This document shows positions 1 to 13,900 of a stretch of DNA of 64,000 nt, piece after piece. The position numbers were made by a program, and so were the translations under genes. Source of the DNA: Serilophus lunatus (lineage: Eukaryota; Chordata; Aves; Passeriformes; Eurylaimidae); assembly GCA_013399895.1 (NCBI GenBank), contig VXBA01003793.1, forward strand, positions 6,116-70,115, in the 5' to 3' direction. Below the pieces are notes generated by a model, which was given only the letters and a program-made list of their open reading frames with translations, was not told the DNA's origin and did not search any database. Every line of letters starts with the position of its first letter. Positions within the stretch are counted from its first letter, which is position 1.

Positions 1-230
1 TGAGGGGCGGTCCCGTGCCCGTGCCCGTGCCCGTGCCCGTGCCCGTGCCCGTGCCCGTGCCCGTGCCCGTGCCCGTGCCCGTGCCCGGGGGGGGCGCGGG
101 GCCGCTGCCGGGAGCTGCCCGGGGACGGCGGGCTCTGCTCTGCTGCCGCCGCCGCTGAGCAGCCGGTCCGGCCGGGTGGCGCTTTGCCGGCCTTCACGGC
201 TTCGAACCTCATTTATGCCCTCCCTTTTCA
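1..230 (+). promoter_or_regulatory. CpG-rich block, probable NCOA7 promoter / first-exon region (left-truncated)
   Basis: This is the most GC-rich and CpG-dense stretch in the window, against AT-leaning flanks. It has a hexamer array, a G-run near 86-101, GCCGCCGCCGCTG at about 143-155 and several CCGG sites, then falls abruptly to ordinary intron composition after about 210. A CpG island about 18 kb before the first coding exon, on the gene's strand, fits a housekeeping-type promoter with a non-coding first exon. No strong GTRAGT donor is visible; weak candidates are CGG/GTGGCG near 175 and CAG/GTCTTG near 231. The transcription start and the exon boundary are therefore not assigned, and the start may lie left of the window. 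Confidence 0.6.
12..86 (+). repeat. (CCCGTG)n hexanucleotide array, about 12.5 copies
   Basis: A perfect tandem array of the 6-bp unit CCCGTG runs through the CpG-rich block and ends at a run of G. On the - strand it reads GGGCAC repeated, so GGG runs are separated by 3-base loops. That is a textbook G-quadruplex pattern; the + strand has the matching C-run (i-motif) pattern. Copy number may be polymorphic or mis-assembled. Confidence 0.95.
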
Positions 231-3200
231 GGTCTTGGATGAATTACTGGAATGTTCCAGGCTCTCTCTATATATATATTAATTTGTGTAGCCTTAGGTT
301 GTCGTGATTAAGAAGTGCTGCTGGGTGCCAGAGGTGTATCGGTAATTCATCTCTAATCTGTGCAGTGGGCTTTCCTCTCTTTGCCTCATCATACGCTACT
401 TCAGAGTTGGTTTTTGAGTGGAGGGGCGTGCTTGTGTCTTGGCTGATGTGTGTGCAGTATTATCCTGCTGGAGGATGCAGTAGCTGTTCGTCCCCTAGGT
501 GATGAAATGAGACGAGCACTTGGACACTTTTAGCTTGTGTTTACTTTACGTGCTACAGTTATTGTTCTCCCATCATACGTTTCTTGTATTAACACACAAT
601 GGTGGACTTTTAAAATGGGTAGGAGCCCATTAATCGATTATGGTTTGCATCAAATGCTGTGATTTAATCTAAGGGCCTCGGTTTCCGTGATGCTTAAAAT
701 GTATGTTGATGAACTCTCCCAGCATATTGTATCAGCCAGTGTTTACACAGTGTGGAAATAACAATTTGCTGATGCTGTTCTATTGCGTGCTTATGTGTAC
801 ACACACAGACTTTCAGAAAATTAATGCAGAAGGCAATAGAAAATGCCAAGAAAAGCATGCATGAATATATACTTTCTGAATGAAAATTACTTTATCAGGA
901 ATATACGTCTTCAAATGTAAGTTGTGGATAAAAATATGTATGTTGCAGTGCATTTTAGACTGCTTTCTTTTTCATAGTTTTATCTGGAAAGTGTCCATAA
1001 ATAAACCCAAAATATTTTAAGGACCTAATAAATAGGCAAGCAACGTTAGCCCTGTGAAGAGTTTTGTTGCCAGAGATGCTAGTAGCTGAGATTCTGTCTT
1101 ATGTCTTTCCTGTTTTTGTTTTTAAATTAGAGATCAAAATCCTGGACTTGGGGAGAAATTCTGTTCTTCAATTAAATTCAGTTCCTTGTTCTCTTGTTTC
1201 ATATTAAATTATGAAAAAGAAACACTCCTAGAGCACATGATTTCTCCAAGTTAGTTATGAAGCAGTCTCTGGGTTTCACTCCTCAGCTTTGCCCGGTGTC
1301 CTGTTCTTATTGCAGCAGTGGCCACACTTCTGTTTGGATTTGTCATATCTACTGCTGAAATGATAAGTGATTCCCTTTGGAGAGAGTTAGAATTGATTGG
1401 AACAGCCCTTGTCTTGTTGTATAGATTTTGTTGCTTTGCATGTCTGGGATTTTGAAAGAGAAGATTAACATTGGCTGAGGTTCGGCCACCTTATGGTCCT
1501 GACTTCAGGGGACAGCTTGCAAATCACTTACAGTGTTAGGGAATAAGCCCCTGTAGTCAAACAGAAGTGAATTCACTTGAGAATGATTTAGGTTGGAGGA
1601 TAACATTTCTTCAAAAAGGTAAATTACCAAAATTGTGAGAATCCTATGGATGAGTACGGCAGCCTGAGTGACTCCTTGCAGTCACCTGTTTGGGTGGGTG
1701 TTTCAAAGGTGAGAAATTACTGTGAGCTTCTGCAGTGTGATCTGACACAAGAAATTGCTGCTCTAGGCAGCAATCAATTCAATTCTCAATTTCTCTTTGC
1801 TGTCCAGTAGGCATGGGAGGAAAGCTGGAACATAACCAGTGTTGAGAAAAACGCTAAAACTCCCTGCCTGGCACCTGGCTTGCGCTTGTTGTGTCTCAGC
1901 AGATGCCCAGTGCAGCAGAAGTGGCACTTCTGGCAGAATGAATCTAGTGTTACCAAGAAACAGCAAGACTGACAAATCACTTCTTCATTGTGATCAATAA
2001 GACAAAAAATTCTAAGGCTTTATGGGTGCATCTCTTGTTTTAGGGAGGTATCCACCCCCTGGGGGAGTTAACTGGCAGCGAGGATAGCTACCTGCCACAA
2101 AGTTAGTGGCTTCTCACTCCCTGCTGGGAGGGAACTGGGCCTTGGGATCTGCACCCTCCTGGAGGAAAATGCACAAGTCACTCAGCTGCAAGTTTGTCCT
2201 GGGGGTTAAGATCACTTTCACAAAAAGAGGAAGTATAATGCTATATTTGAGTGATGTCAGCATTAAGAGCACTCACTTGTGACCTCCTTTGGTTAGGAAG
2301 TAAAGCAGGGTAGGAGAAGCAAATCGTTGGTTCTTTTTTACCTGTCCTCCCTTTTTTTTTAATTTTTAAAATCTTTTTCCCTTGTCATTTTTCCCTAGCC
2401 AGATTCATGAACAATAAGGCAATGACAAAGTTCACAGCAGGCCAGAGGGTTTAGGCTTCCCCTCCAAAACATAATTTTTCAGGTTGAGATATTAAACACA
2501 TACATGGGAGTACTCTTTTTCCACCTTCCCCCATTTTTTTTGGAAACCCTTCTGATTGTGGGCTTGAAGCTGTCTTTGTGCCTGGTCAAAATGTCAGGTA
2601 CATATGAGTAATGCTGCTGCTGCTGGAAGGTGTATCTGCTGAACTGTTGGCTCAGTTTTGAGGTGGGCAGTGTGCTGCAGTGATACATGAGGCTGTGTTT
2701 ATGCGTCTGCAGTCTCTCCTCTGCTTGCCTGCAAGGGCAGGGTGCAGGCAGGTGTCTTGGGGTCTGTGAGTACTTCCCAGGGGGTTGAAATGCAGAAGGT
2801 AGTGGTAAGTACTCAGAAGGGAGAGTTACTCCAGGTGCAGTGCTTTGTTCTTGCACCTGTGCTGCTCCTTGGAGTACCAGTATTTCAGCTCAGTACCGGA
2901 TACGATCCTGTAGTGACTTACTCTGATTTAGGAGACTTAATTACTCATCATGGACTCACCACAGTTTATCCTTTAGGAATACTTCTGGCTTAGACTTGGA
3001 GCTTTCAATGTATAGAGTACTCCTCATAATCTCAGTAAGCCTTGCTGATTGTTTCTTGTCTTAAGAGGTAAGCTGTGCTTTCAGTTGCGTGCTTCAAATT
3101 CCCTGTGCTGTGTGTTCCAACACCCTGTCAGGTAGGTGAAGCTGTTCCCAGCTCCCATTTATTCTCTGCCCTGTAGTACTTGTAAGGTGTAATTAAGCAT

Positions 3201-6200
3201 TAGGCCTCCTCTTTGATATGCTACATGTAGATCCCATCCAGATGCCGCTTTTTTCCTTTTGTTGCCTTTCTTATTTGTACTCTGTGTGTTTTACAGGGTT
3301 TTTCCCAGCATCTTGAAATGCAGATAATGGTAATATCAAAGTGACCTGCAGGAACAGAAAGCATCCAAGCTGAGCAGGGAAGGTATACCTGTTTATGTAG
3401 GCAAGATATGTATTTTTGTTTTGATTACAGTATCAAGTTGGTATTGTTTATGCTTCATTTTGTGTTCATTTAGCAGCAGTTCAAAGCTTTTTATTAGTAA
3501 CTACCAATTTCGAGAAAGAAAATTTTCTTATTGTAGTTTTGCCTGTTAGTGACTGATCTTAGCATCTTCTCGTAGTGTTTTTGTACATATGAGGACCATT
3601 TCTCCAAAATCTGACTCCCCAGGCAAAGAGCTGTCCCAGTGCACCAGTTAGAGGAAATCACAGCTTTGTTTTACAGACATTCACAGTGAGAGCTATTGCT
3701 TCCTTGGACTCAGACTTATCTTAAGAAAAGGTAATTTATTCCCTGACTCATTTTTTCAAGTAAATTTGACCTTTTCTGACAGTGCTCCCTCTATCTGCTG
3801 TTACTCCTCTGTTGTTTTTTTTTCTGCTTTCTGTCCCACATGCCATCTGTCTTATTTTCTGGTTTGTTTTCTTTTTCAATACTCTAAGGTAATGCAGAGG
3901 ATAGAAAGAAATATGAATATTTATGAAGTGCCAGTGTTACCCTCATTCCAAAGAGAAGAGGTATGGATAGCTTCCTGCCAGGTCAGATGATGCTGTGATT
4001 GCAGAAAATACTTGGGTCTGTCTAGGTTGTTACTTTGGAGGAGATGCTACAGGAACAACTCGGTGCTGTCAGTGGCTTGGCAATGCTTGCATGCTGTGTC
4101 AGGAGTCAATGTGCACAAATAACCTTGTAAGTAGCATTACTGTTGGTGTAAACTGTCCCATGGTCAAGTAATGCTTAGTCTGGTGGCAAGGGCTTTATTT
4201 TAGAGGCAACTTAAGAAGTAGCATTTCCATAAGGCTTTTTAAGTATCTGTACTGATGGCAGGGACCTGGGCACTCCTGGTAAAGCTAGGTTTAATCTCTA
4301 TGCATCTTTTGGTAGGTGTAGCAAGCTTGGCAGTTTTTCCTTTATGCTTTCTCACAGAGGTTCAGATAATTTAGGGAAGCATTGAATCTTCATTTTATAT
4401 ATGAAGACTGATTGTATGATATTTAGAATATACAATTCAAAAAACCTCTTCGCTTATAATGTATAAGCAATGTTTTATTCTTCTTGTGCTCCCCTTTTTT
4501 TTTCTGTCCTGGTTGCTGATCAAACCTTTTGCAGTGAAGCTGCTGAAGACTGCTGAAGGTAGGAGCTGTGATAGCCCATGACATAAAATCCAGGCTCTGT
4601 CACATGCCCCAGCTACAAAAACTTCAGAAATGCAGGTGTTATCCCCTAGATGTGTGGTACAAGTCATGACATCATGGTGACAATGGATAGAGAACCAAGG
4701 AGATAAGGCTTTTACTTTGTTACAGAACAGCGTGCTGAGATGTGGCCAGGTATGTGGTGAAGGATGGACTTTGCCTGCTGTGCAGCAGTCACTTGTGCTG
4801 ATCTGGCCCAAGTGATTAACAGCTGTGCAACAGCTGATGAACATGAAAGTCCCTTTGCCACCCAGGTACAGGGGTCAAGTTGCAAGCAGCCTGAATAGTC
4901 ATCAGGGCAGTTAGGAGAGGAACTCAGAACCCCAAAGGAATAACAAGGGTGGCTCTCTGCCAGTGTCATGAGTTGTTCTCCAGTTGCTGTGGTTGGGTAT
5001 CAGCTGAAGAAATTTCATTTGATTTACAGGTAATTTTTTTTTTGGTTTTGTTCTTTGGTTGTGAGTTTTTTTAGTGTCTGACGCTGAGCCGTGTTGGGCG
5101 ATTGTGCCTTGTAATTAGGGGTGAATAGAGGGCAGCATCACATCACTGTACAGAGGCTAGGCAAGAACTTCCTGTGGCGTCTACATTTGTGTCTTGCTAC
5201 AGTCATACTTACAGGATGGAAAGTAAACTCTTTTGTTGGGCTAGTGCTGATGTGGTTGCTCATTGGGACACATTTGTTTCCCTCTATCAGGAGTTCTGGA
5301 TTCATTAAAAGAGAGCTCTGGTGATAACTGATCACCCAGTGGACAGAATTTTAAGTGGATTATTTGTTTTGAAAATTGGATTCTGTTTGTAATACATAAT
5401 TTCTGTTAGTATAACTAACACAGTGATTGTCATGAGAAGAGATTGAGATGAAGATTAGTTTTCTTCAGCTCTGTTGATACTGTGCATCTGACCCTGTCGT
5501 GCGAGAAGTAAGTTACAGTGTTTAGTCAACTACTTGTGTCCTCCTTTTCTGAGCCATACTCTGGTAGTTCCTGGTGCCAGGCTGAGCCTGGCAGGTAACA
5601 GGCAGGTATAGAGGAAGGGGATTAGAGAATCATCTTGAAGCCAAAATGGTACAGCAAGTACAAGAAATCACAAATCCTCTGCAGGGAGGTTGGAAAGAGC
5701 AAGCACCCTGAACGCCAGGAATCAACCAGATGTGTTGGAGGTTCTCCTAGGCTCCATGGATGGTGAGGTGTGGGAAGAATGCTGCACTGAGAAGTGTGGT
5801 TTCTAGCTCTTCTGCTCAGATTTAACACGCTTCGGATTAAGCTTATGCGAAGAGCAGGGAAGACGCATTCCCTTCCTTGGTTTCCTCCTGGGAAGGAAAC
5901 ATAGACCCAGACCTGGTGGAGCAGAGTGATGCTACTCCTTGAAGAATTAGGACTCTGCTCCATAAGGAACAAGCCATAACTGAAGAGTGCTGTGGACATT
6001 TTGTGCAATGCCAGTGGAAAGGCAAGGACATTAGCAAAAGGAAAGGTGGTGGAGCTGAAGGAGCCACGTGTAGCGCCAAACCTGATTTTAATGTGCTTTT
6101 GAGGAGGCATGTATATATTTGTACTTGGTAACTGACATGCGTTCTGTTTGCCAAGTGGACCAATGTAGGGTTTGGGATGTAAGGGCTTCAAGTTACAAAA

Positions 6201-6821
6201 TGTATTTCTTGGGCAAAATTCTTATCTCTTAGTAAGTGGTTACACCCCTTCAAAAGCCTCTCCTCTAGCTGTGCTTTTTTTTGGTTAGTTGTTGCTGTTT
6301 TGGTTTGGGTTTTTTGTAACACCTAGAAACTTTATAAACAGGCAGAAGGCCGTGGATGTTAGCTGGAATCAGGACTTCATATTCAGTACTCAGTAAAGTT
6401 TTCAACTCTTAACTGCTTTGCAGTTAGCATTATACTGCATTTAAAATAAAAAGGTTTACCTGATATTGTGTTTTGCAACTGTTAAATTTTGATTTCTTCT
6501 TTGTGCCATATATGTTGTGAATTCTGTGATGAAAGAGCTGTGCATGATTTTCTCACTGAAAGGCTCTAGGACGACAGCAGTGTTATAAATTGGAATTTAC
6601 CTTTATCTGGCCTTGAAACATATCTCTCTTCCTGCTGCTTTTCACTTTTTTTAAATTTTTGCTTCACTGAATCCAGCAGGCAGATAACTCAGAAGAGCAG
6701 TTCTGACCTGTGGAAGCTACTCCAGCTGTTACTTGTTAGCCCAGCCATGTGTTTGAGGTTGGACATGTGCATTTTAATCCCAGGTCTGTAATAATTATTG
6801 GCAAGAACGTGAGTAGGTTTA

Positions 6822-6878
6822 TGGTTAAACTTGATGACCTCAAAGGTCTTTCTCAACTTAAATGATCCTTGATTCTAC
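6822..6878 (+). repeat. CR1 3'-end fragment, old
   Basis: The segment resembles the CR1 tail (…TTGATGATCTTAAAGGTCTTTTCCAAC…GATTCTA). Visible matches are ACTTGATGACCTCAAAGGTC, then TCTCAACTTAAATGAT and a terminal TTGATTCTA. It is diverged and short, as expected of a 5'-truncated LINE remnant. Confidence 0.65.
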
Positions 6879-9800
6879 AAATCCAGCTCCAGGGTAATAC
6901 ACTTGCCACAGGTAATGTGTCAGTCTTTTTAGTTACAAATCACTAATACACCCTGATGGGGTAGGTGCAGGCTGTTTTTCTATTCTTTTAAAAGCTTTCC
7001 AGAGCCAAATTTGAGCACTGAAAATGGAAGGACTGCAGCCCCTCAGAAGTACGTGCTTTAACATGAGGAGTTAAAAACCACCCCAAACTTGTTAATGGAT
7101 TAACTGTTTTGGTTGGCTTCAGGTTAAGAAAGGGCAAGCAATTGCACTGACATGGAATAAAGAGAACACAAAGTTTTGCTTGAAAGGTCCTGGGCAGCCT
7201 GAAACACTCACCAGCTATGTCAAGTGTAACTTGTGGTGAAGGGAAACTTCACAGCTTTCATCTTTAGGCCTCAGTTCTGCACATGTGCTCCGGTAACACC
7301 AGCATAACTTGTATGGGAGAGTAGTCCCTCTGAATGCACTTGGTTACATGGGTTGATAGCTCAGAGACTCTCTGTTGTGGTGCCTGGTCTTGTGGCCGAG
7401 ATGGATGCCTTCCATGAAAATGCAGCACTGGAGGAAGCGAAGCTATTTGTCAAATTTTCTGGGTTTGGTGTGTGTGTTTGTTTGTTTTTTCCCAGCAAGA
7501 AGAAATATCTAGCCTCAGCATGCTGAGTTTCTTTGTAGATACTGTCAGTATAAGAAGTTTGAATTTTAGTTTCAAAATCAGTCTGCTTTGTTCAATATCA
7601 ATTAAGTGATCTGGAAGTAAAAAATATATTGCAACTGTTTTACCAGAAAATTCTACACTTCTGTTTTTTACGCATCAGTACTCAACCTTTTTTCAAATGC
7701 ATTTTAACTTTTTTTGTTGTTTAATGAAGCTACGAACCATCTTGCTGACTGAACACATCTAAGACTTGAGCAAATAAAAGGCCAGACTAGATATGCTGAA
7801 GATATACAGCATGTAACTGTTTTGTATGAATCATTCCTTTGTTCTGTCTTTTCTGCATACATAGAAATAGGCTTCTAACTTTATTTACGTTAATAATTTT
7901 GAGCAGAGAGCTGTGCACAAATGGTTAGAACACAGAAAAGCAGAGAGAATGTTCTGTTTCTGGAAAGAAACAAGCAGCTCTCCAAAGAGAGACTCTCTAA
8001 TTGATAGGTAAAGGTGACTGTGCTCTTGTGTATGGCAAGGGGAATTCTGTTTGAGAGGGGTTTTTGTGTTGCATATTGAGTGAGGTGACTCTCAGTACAA
8101 GGCCAGAATCTGTTTATAATGTTTACAGGAATCTGAAGATGGAGGAAGGAAAAATGATAAGATGATGAAGGTTTTACGGATGTTTCAGAAGAGCAAGAGA
8201 ACTAAATAATTTTCTGTTACACAATGCCTGAAGGAGTTTTGCAAGGAGGAAGGAAATAATTAGAACCACTGCTGCTTTTAAAAACAGGCTTTGGATTATG
8301 TAGTGGGTAGAGGGTTTGATTTACTGTTGATCATTGTAATTTTAATGCACCTGATGGTGCCCAACATCAGAGCCCCTGGGAAGTTCTATATGCTGGTGTG
8401 ATACAAGGTCACACTCAACAGGCTGCAATACAATAAACGTTGCAGGTTAAGCAACTGAGAAGTAAACAGTGAAGGTTGTCGGTGTTGATTTTGTACATTA
8501 CAAATGTAAAGGATTTGGTGTTACAATTTAAACTGTTCCATACCTTAATGTACAGTGTATGCAATATGACACTGTTCAGGTTGCTATGGAAACCTGGCAT
8601 TTTGGTTCTGTTAGCAGTGTTTCAGATAGGAAAACATTTGCATGGCGCTACTGTGAGACTTTCTACCCCCACTTCTCAGCTCCTTTGCTTCTCAGTTGGG
8701 AGGTAGATGACAGAGAAAAAAGGCATGGTCTAGAATTTGCATGAGTCAGGGGCAATGGTGAAAAGGGATGTTGAGCTGAAACTTAGAAATTGTAGTTTTA
8801 CCTTGAAGTGGCTCTTGTGTCTTAGTTGCTTTTTTGAAGTAACAGTATATAAGTGTTCATCTTTCATAGTGTAGTGTCATTAAACTGTTGATTTGAGGTT
8901 CTTTTTCTGAGAACTGAAGATGATGGGTACTTTTTAAAGGAAAGTTTCCCATAATTTTCACAATATGGTTGTGAATATTGCTGGAAATGTGCTTGACCTC
9001 AAAAACAGTGACTAGTTCTAGTGTTTCCTGTTAGATTGATGGGTTTTCTCATATTTTAAATTTTTCTTGTTGCCTGGTCGTATTGTCTAAAGCGCTGAGA
9101 ACATATTAACCAAGTCTTATTGAATACAGTGGGAATATTTGCTAATATAAAACTGACTTTATGCTTTAGCATTTTGGGACCTAAACTAATTTTAAGTAGA
9201 AGGTGACTTGTGGTACCTGGGATTGACAATACAGGTGTTGGTGCCAAGCATCAAGCCACATCTTTGTGGTGTAAGTGACTCTTCAGACACCAGTCTCTTT
9301 CTGCTCTACCTGAGCACCTGTTGGTGAGAAAAGAGCTGAGAAGAGAGAGAGCAAGTTTGCAATGAAGCTGAGATTGTGCTTTTATTTGTCTTTTGTAGGC
9401 TGTTTCTCAGCTCATGAATGCTGGCCTTAAGTCTCCCCAGCACTCATCTTCTCCCATGTGTGGTTGCTAATGCTCACCAAACAAAGTCACTGCTCAAGGA
9501 ATTACGCTGGTGGTTTTCTGCGGCAGGCCTGCCTTCTGTGTCAGAAGTGAGGATGTGCTTGCAGTTCATTCCTGTGCAGCAAAGCCGACTGGAAGGGGGA
9601 GTGAGCTGGCATGGCAGCACAGGGACTGAAGTGTAGGTACAGAGACACTTTTGCAGAGTCTGCTGTGAGTCATCTCTGTGGTAATTTTGGATGGAGGAGT
9701 GGTAGTAAGCAGCTGAAGTAGGTGAAAGGGAGGAAGGCAAAGGGCAGTAATACTTTAAACTGGCAGCTTGTTGCATGGATGTATTTTAACAGCCTGAAAG

Positions 9801-10617
9801 AGATGAGTTGAAAGCCCAGTTACTCTGGCTGGTCAGAATCCTCTTGATCACCAAAGGACATTTGGTGTGCATTGTCTGCTGTGGTGCTGCTGTTTCACCA
9901 CTGCAAGTCCCACTCGAGGCCTTTGTAAGCCAATTCATAAAAACACCTCTGCTCGTGTGGCCAGGCCTGGGGTGTGTGACACTGTGGAGCCAGTGGCCTT
10001 TAGCAGCCTTTTAAATATGGGATGTAGGACAGTTCTGGCTGCTCACCTGGCATAGAGGTGGCACCAGGCAGTGGTCCAAATTTGTGTGCTACCTGACTTG
10101 CTCTTGTAATGCACAGCCGTGTAGGAGTGGTGAGGATGGAGTGACTTTTTTGTTTGCTGCATTTGTCCCTTTGCTTGGTTTAGAGAAGGGAATTTAAGGA
10201 GGACTGGATCATGGTGCTTATAAGCCTGGTAGAGAACTTGTAATTCATTGGGTCTAGGAGTGATGTTGTTATCTGTATAGATATGTTTTGACCTTGTTAA
10301 AATGGATGTGCAGACTTTCTTTGAAATACTAAACTGATCATGAAACTAGCAGTTGTCATGGGCAAGGAACATAATGATGTCAGCTGACAAATCAGCAAGG
10401 TAGTGCTAAGAGGACTGTCTAAGTTGTCGTGTTGAAAGTTTATAATTTTTTTTTGTATTTTAGAAAACTGCAAATATTTGGTGTTTTAATTGAACACTGA
10501 GAAGCACATGCATAGAAAATCCTTTGTGTATATGTCTGTGTGCTCCAGGGAGAGGCAAGGGAAGAGTGACATCTGTCTTACCCTCTCTGGACATGGTAAA
10601 CTGCATCCTTCTCTAGT

Positions 10618-10935
10618 TCATAGAATCACAGAGTCATTAAGATTGAAAAAGACCTCCAAGATCATCAAATCCAGCCTTCAACCAAATCCGTATCACAAAT
10701 TACCATGTCTGTTCATTTTTTCAATACTTTCAGAGATGGTGATTCCACCACATCCCTGGAGTGTATGTTCCAGTGCTTAAGCATGATGCTAGGGAAGAAA
10801 TACTTCCTAATATCCAACCTGAACCTCCCCAGCACTATTTAAGTCCTTTTCCCTTTGTTCTATTGCTAGTTGCCTGGGAGAAGAGGCTGACCTCCACCTT
10901 GCCACAACCTCTTTTCAGGTAATTGTAGTGGGTGA
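10618..10935 (-). repeat. CR1 LINE, 3' part, antisense to the gene
   Basis: Read on + it begins with the inverted CR1 tail TCATAGAATCACAGAGTCAT, followed by GACCTCCAAGATCATCAAAT, a block about failed repair of surface words typical of CR1 antisense (CCACATCCCTGGAGTGT, AAATACTTCCTAATATCCAA, CCTGAACCTCCCC), and ends near CACAACCTCTTTTCAGGTAA. The order matches the CR1 3' untranslated region inverted. Open frames overlapping it (for example 10490-10780 + and 10866-11165 -) are by-products of the repeat and its flank. Confidence 0.9.
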
Positions 10936-13900
10936 TACTGTGTAACACCTGTACAGTGTGAGTGTGAGAAGCTGTGGGATTCAGGGGGATTGGACTTGAA
11001 GCTTAATTGAATTGGGGTAAGTTGAAACAGGATATACAGGAAAATGAAGGTATTCATTATTTTAAAACAAGAGCAACATGTTCCTTTTGACCTAAAAATC
11101 AAAATCTTCCCAAGTGGCCTGATTTCCAACAGCACTGTATTTTTACTTTTAATATGGCATAGCACTCTGACTCTTAATAGTTGATGTCTGTTTTTGTAAC
11201 CAGTTTCAGTCTAGCAACTGCAGCTTTCTTAAACAGTAAAATACATTGTTCCTTATGGAAAATACATCTGGTGATGTTCAGCTGCCAATGAGTGAAGATT
11301 AAATCTGGATGTTTTTGTCTCTTTACAACCTCACTGGTGATGAAGAATTTCTGGTAGCTCTTTTGCTTCCCCTCACTCTGAAGCAAGACAGCCTGAGTTA
11401 GTGGGTAAAAGTCTCTTTCCAATCAAGGCATGAATAATTTGTCTGGAGAGTTTTTTGGAGCTGAATCAAGTTTTCTTATTGTCCTGTTTCTGAACCAGAA
11501 ATATGTCTGTTACATTCATTTTCATTTATTTTACTTAAATTTTATTCATCTGGACAAACTGTTGCAGATCCAGGGAGGGAGTTTAAGGTGATCTAAGCTT
11601 AGCCTGTTCTTTCTTCATTAATAGGAAACAAATAGCTAATAGCTTACTATACCACTGTAGAGTGGTAATAACCTCCTACACGTTTTACCCTATTCCTCAA
11701 GAGCAAGGGTGTTTGTTTTCTTTGCCTATCTTATCTCCAGATCTTATCACTGACCTTGAGAGTCCACAGTGTGCAAATAGCCACACTGAATCTTTCTTTT
11801 TTTATCCACTTGATGACACAGAAATTGTGATACTGTTCTGTGTTTAATATGGAGAAGAACTCTAGAAGTCACATCTACATAGACGTTTCTTTTCAGTTTC
11901 TTAATTCTTGCATTTTAATTCTTTGTAGATTTTAAGAGTGTACTCTTGTTAAATGAAATGTGGCAGGCATAATAATTTGAAGGTTAAGGGCATAAATAAG
12001 GGGATAACCTAAGCAAGGGTTGAGTCATCAGCCCCAACTTTAGGTAGGGAAGTTCTCCTAGGTTTAGTGTCCTTCAGTTATGTATAATGGACAAGAACTT
12101 CTTTATAGAGCTTATCAGTGTTTTAGAAATTGTGTAATTGTTTTAAAATAATTCTGTATTTATCTTAAGATAGCTTTAGAATAAAAACTTATTTTTCTGT
12201 TCCAACTTAATGTATTAAGTCTGTACTGTGTTTTATTGGCTTGTGCCAGGTGCTTTCCTGGAACCTTCCAATCTCACTTTTTTCTAGGTCATTCTGCCTG
12301 AAGAACAGACTAAGAAAGTTGTAGCTTACTCTCCTCTTTGCTGGCTATGCATTTCAGTTATGTTTCATCTTGAGCTGCTGTAGTGTTTATTCGGAACTTC
12401 TGTCTTTACACCAAATAAAATACACTAGCAGGGCAAAAGCAGTAAAACTCAGCCTGGTTAGTCCAGTCAGTGAGGTGTTAATGAAATACTATGAAGTTTA
12501 GTATTTCTCATTAAGTGTGAATCAACATTCACCTTCTTGATTTTAAAAATGGGAGGTCTTTTGAAATGAATGCAAAAATAATATTAGTGCTTTGGCTTGT
12601 GAAGTTTAATCATTTGTATTTATATGACCCAGCAGAAGTGTATCCTCTTCCATGTTAAACTATTTCTATTGCCTTATGCTTAAAAGTTGTGTTTGTTACT
12701 CCATGCTACAACCTTGTTGGTGTGTGCTTTGATCTGTTTGCATCTGCACAGTGCTGTGATGACTGCTCTGGGCTCATCAGCCATGGCTAGCAACCCCCAA
12801 GAGTTCAGCTTCAGATCTAGTACACTGAAAATGCTTCCTCTCTCTCTGCCATCTTTCTACACTTTTGTATTCTTCCAACTTGATAGACATTTTTAATATT
12901 GCTCCTGAAGTACTGCATACATATCTTTTTTTTAATCTTGAACTTGTTGGTGTAATCTTTGTCATCTGTTATGGTGCATCTTTTAGGGGTCAGAATTGGC
13001 ACATGTCCTCAGAAGACTTGTTATTCCTAAGAAGACAGAGATGGAGATCTAAGCCAAATTATTAGTAATACTTTATGTCTGAATATGACCAGTTTTGAAT
13101 ATTGGTGTTACAGCAGGTGTTGGTAAGGAAATGTGCAGTGTTGTGAGCAGATATAGGTGGTGTTTGTAGTCTCAGGAGCATAAGTATAATAGAGAAGTAA
13201 GACTAGAAAATTGCTGTTGTGTGGGAAACTGTACTTGAAAGCACAAGAACCTGGATCCTCAGAGGAATGGGCCTTTTATTTTTCTTTTGTAGATCTGAGC
13301 TGTATATGTATATGCCCACAGAGCCAAATACAATTGAGACTCTGCTATCAGTCTCAAAAGTTGGTCAGTTTAAATTTCTCAGAACATAACTATCTCCTCA
13401 TCAAAGCAGTTTCCTCCCTTGTTCTCATTGCTGCTGATTATTGAGGCTGTCTGGATTAAAGCTACTGGGAGGATACTTGCACACATGGCTCTTCTGCTCT
13501 CATTTAAGCATATGGGGATACTTCATGTAGTTCAGCTCCCTATTTGCATAGTGGGGAATTATGTAATTTTCCTACCTTATGAAAGGGTGAGAGATGTTGA
13601 CTCTACAGGACCAAGAGAAATACATCTAGAGAATTGCATGGTCTCGAATGCTTCTTTTTCTCTGTATGTCTTTCCAGGACTTGCAGTGGGCACAGATGGC
13701 CGGGGACAAGCTGTCAAGTCCACTGAATGTTCTAAAAATAATCAGATGCTTTGTTGGCTTGCATTGCTAGTGCTGTTGAACGGACTGTTGTTCGTGTGCA
13801 GGGTTTTGGAAAGTAGTGCCCACAATTGGGGGATTGGTGATTGATGCTTTAGAGCCAGTGAACAGGATTTCTGGGTGCTTACAGCAAGCACTCAGGCTTT

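Noticed and set aside
175..236. Donor site for a non-coding first exon
   Set aside because: Only weak GT contexts are seen (GTGGCG, GTCTTG), so the exon end was not called.
2479..2856. 125-codon open frame on the - strand
   Set aside because: Pro/Ser/Gln-rich chance-like composition with no start context or homology.
5622..6191. 189-codon open frame on the - strand
   Set aside because: No recognised domain, no homology that I can recall and low-complexity composition. A competing frame overlaps it. Treated as chance in intronic DNA.
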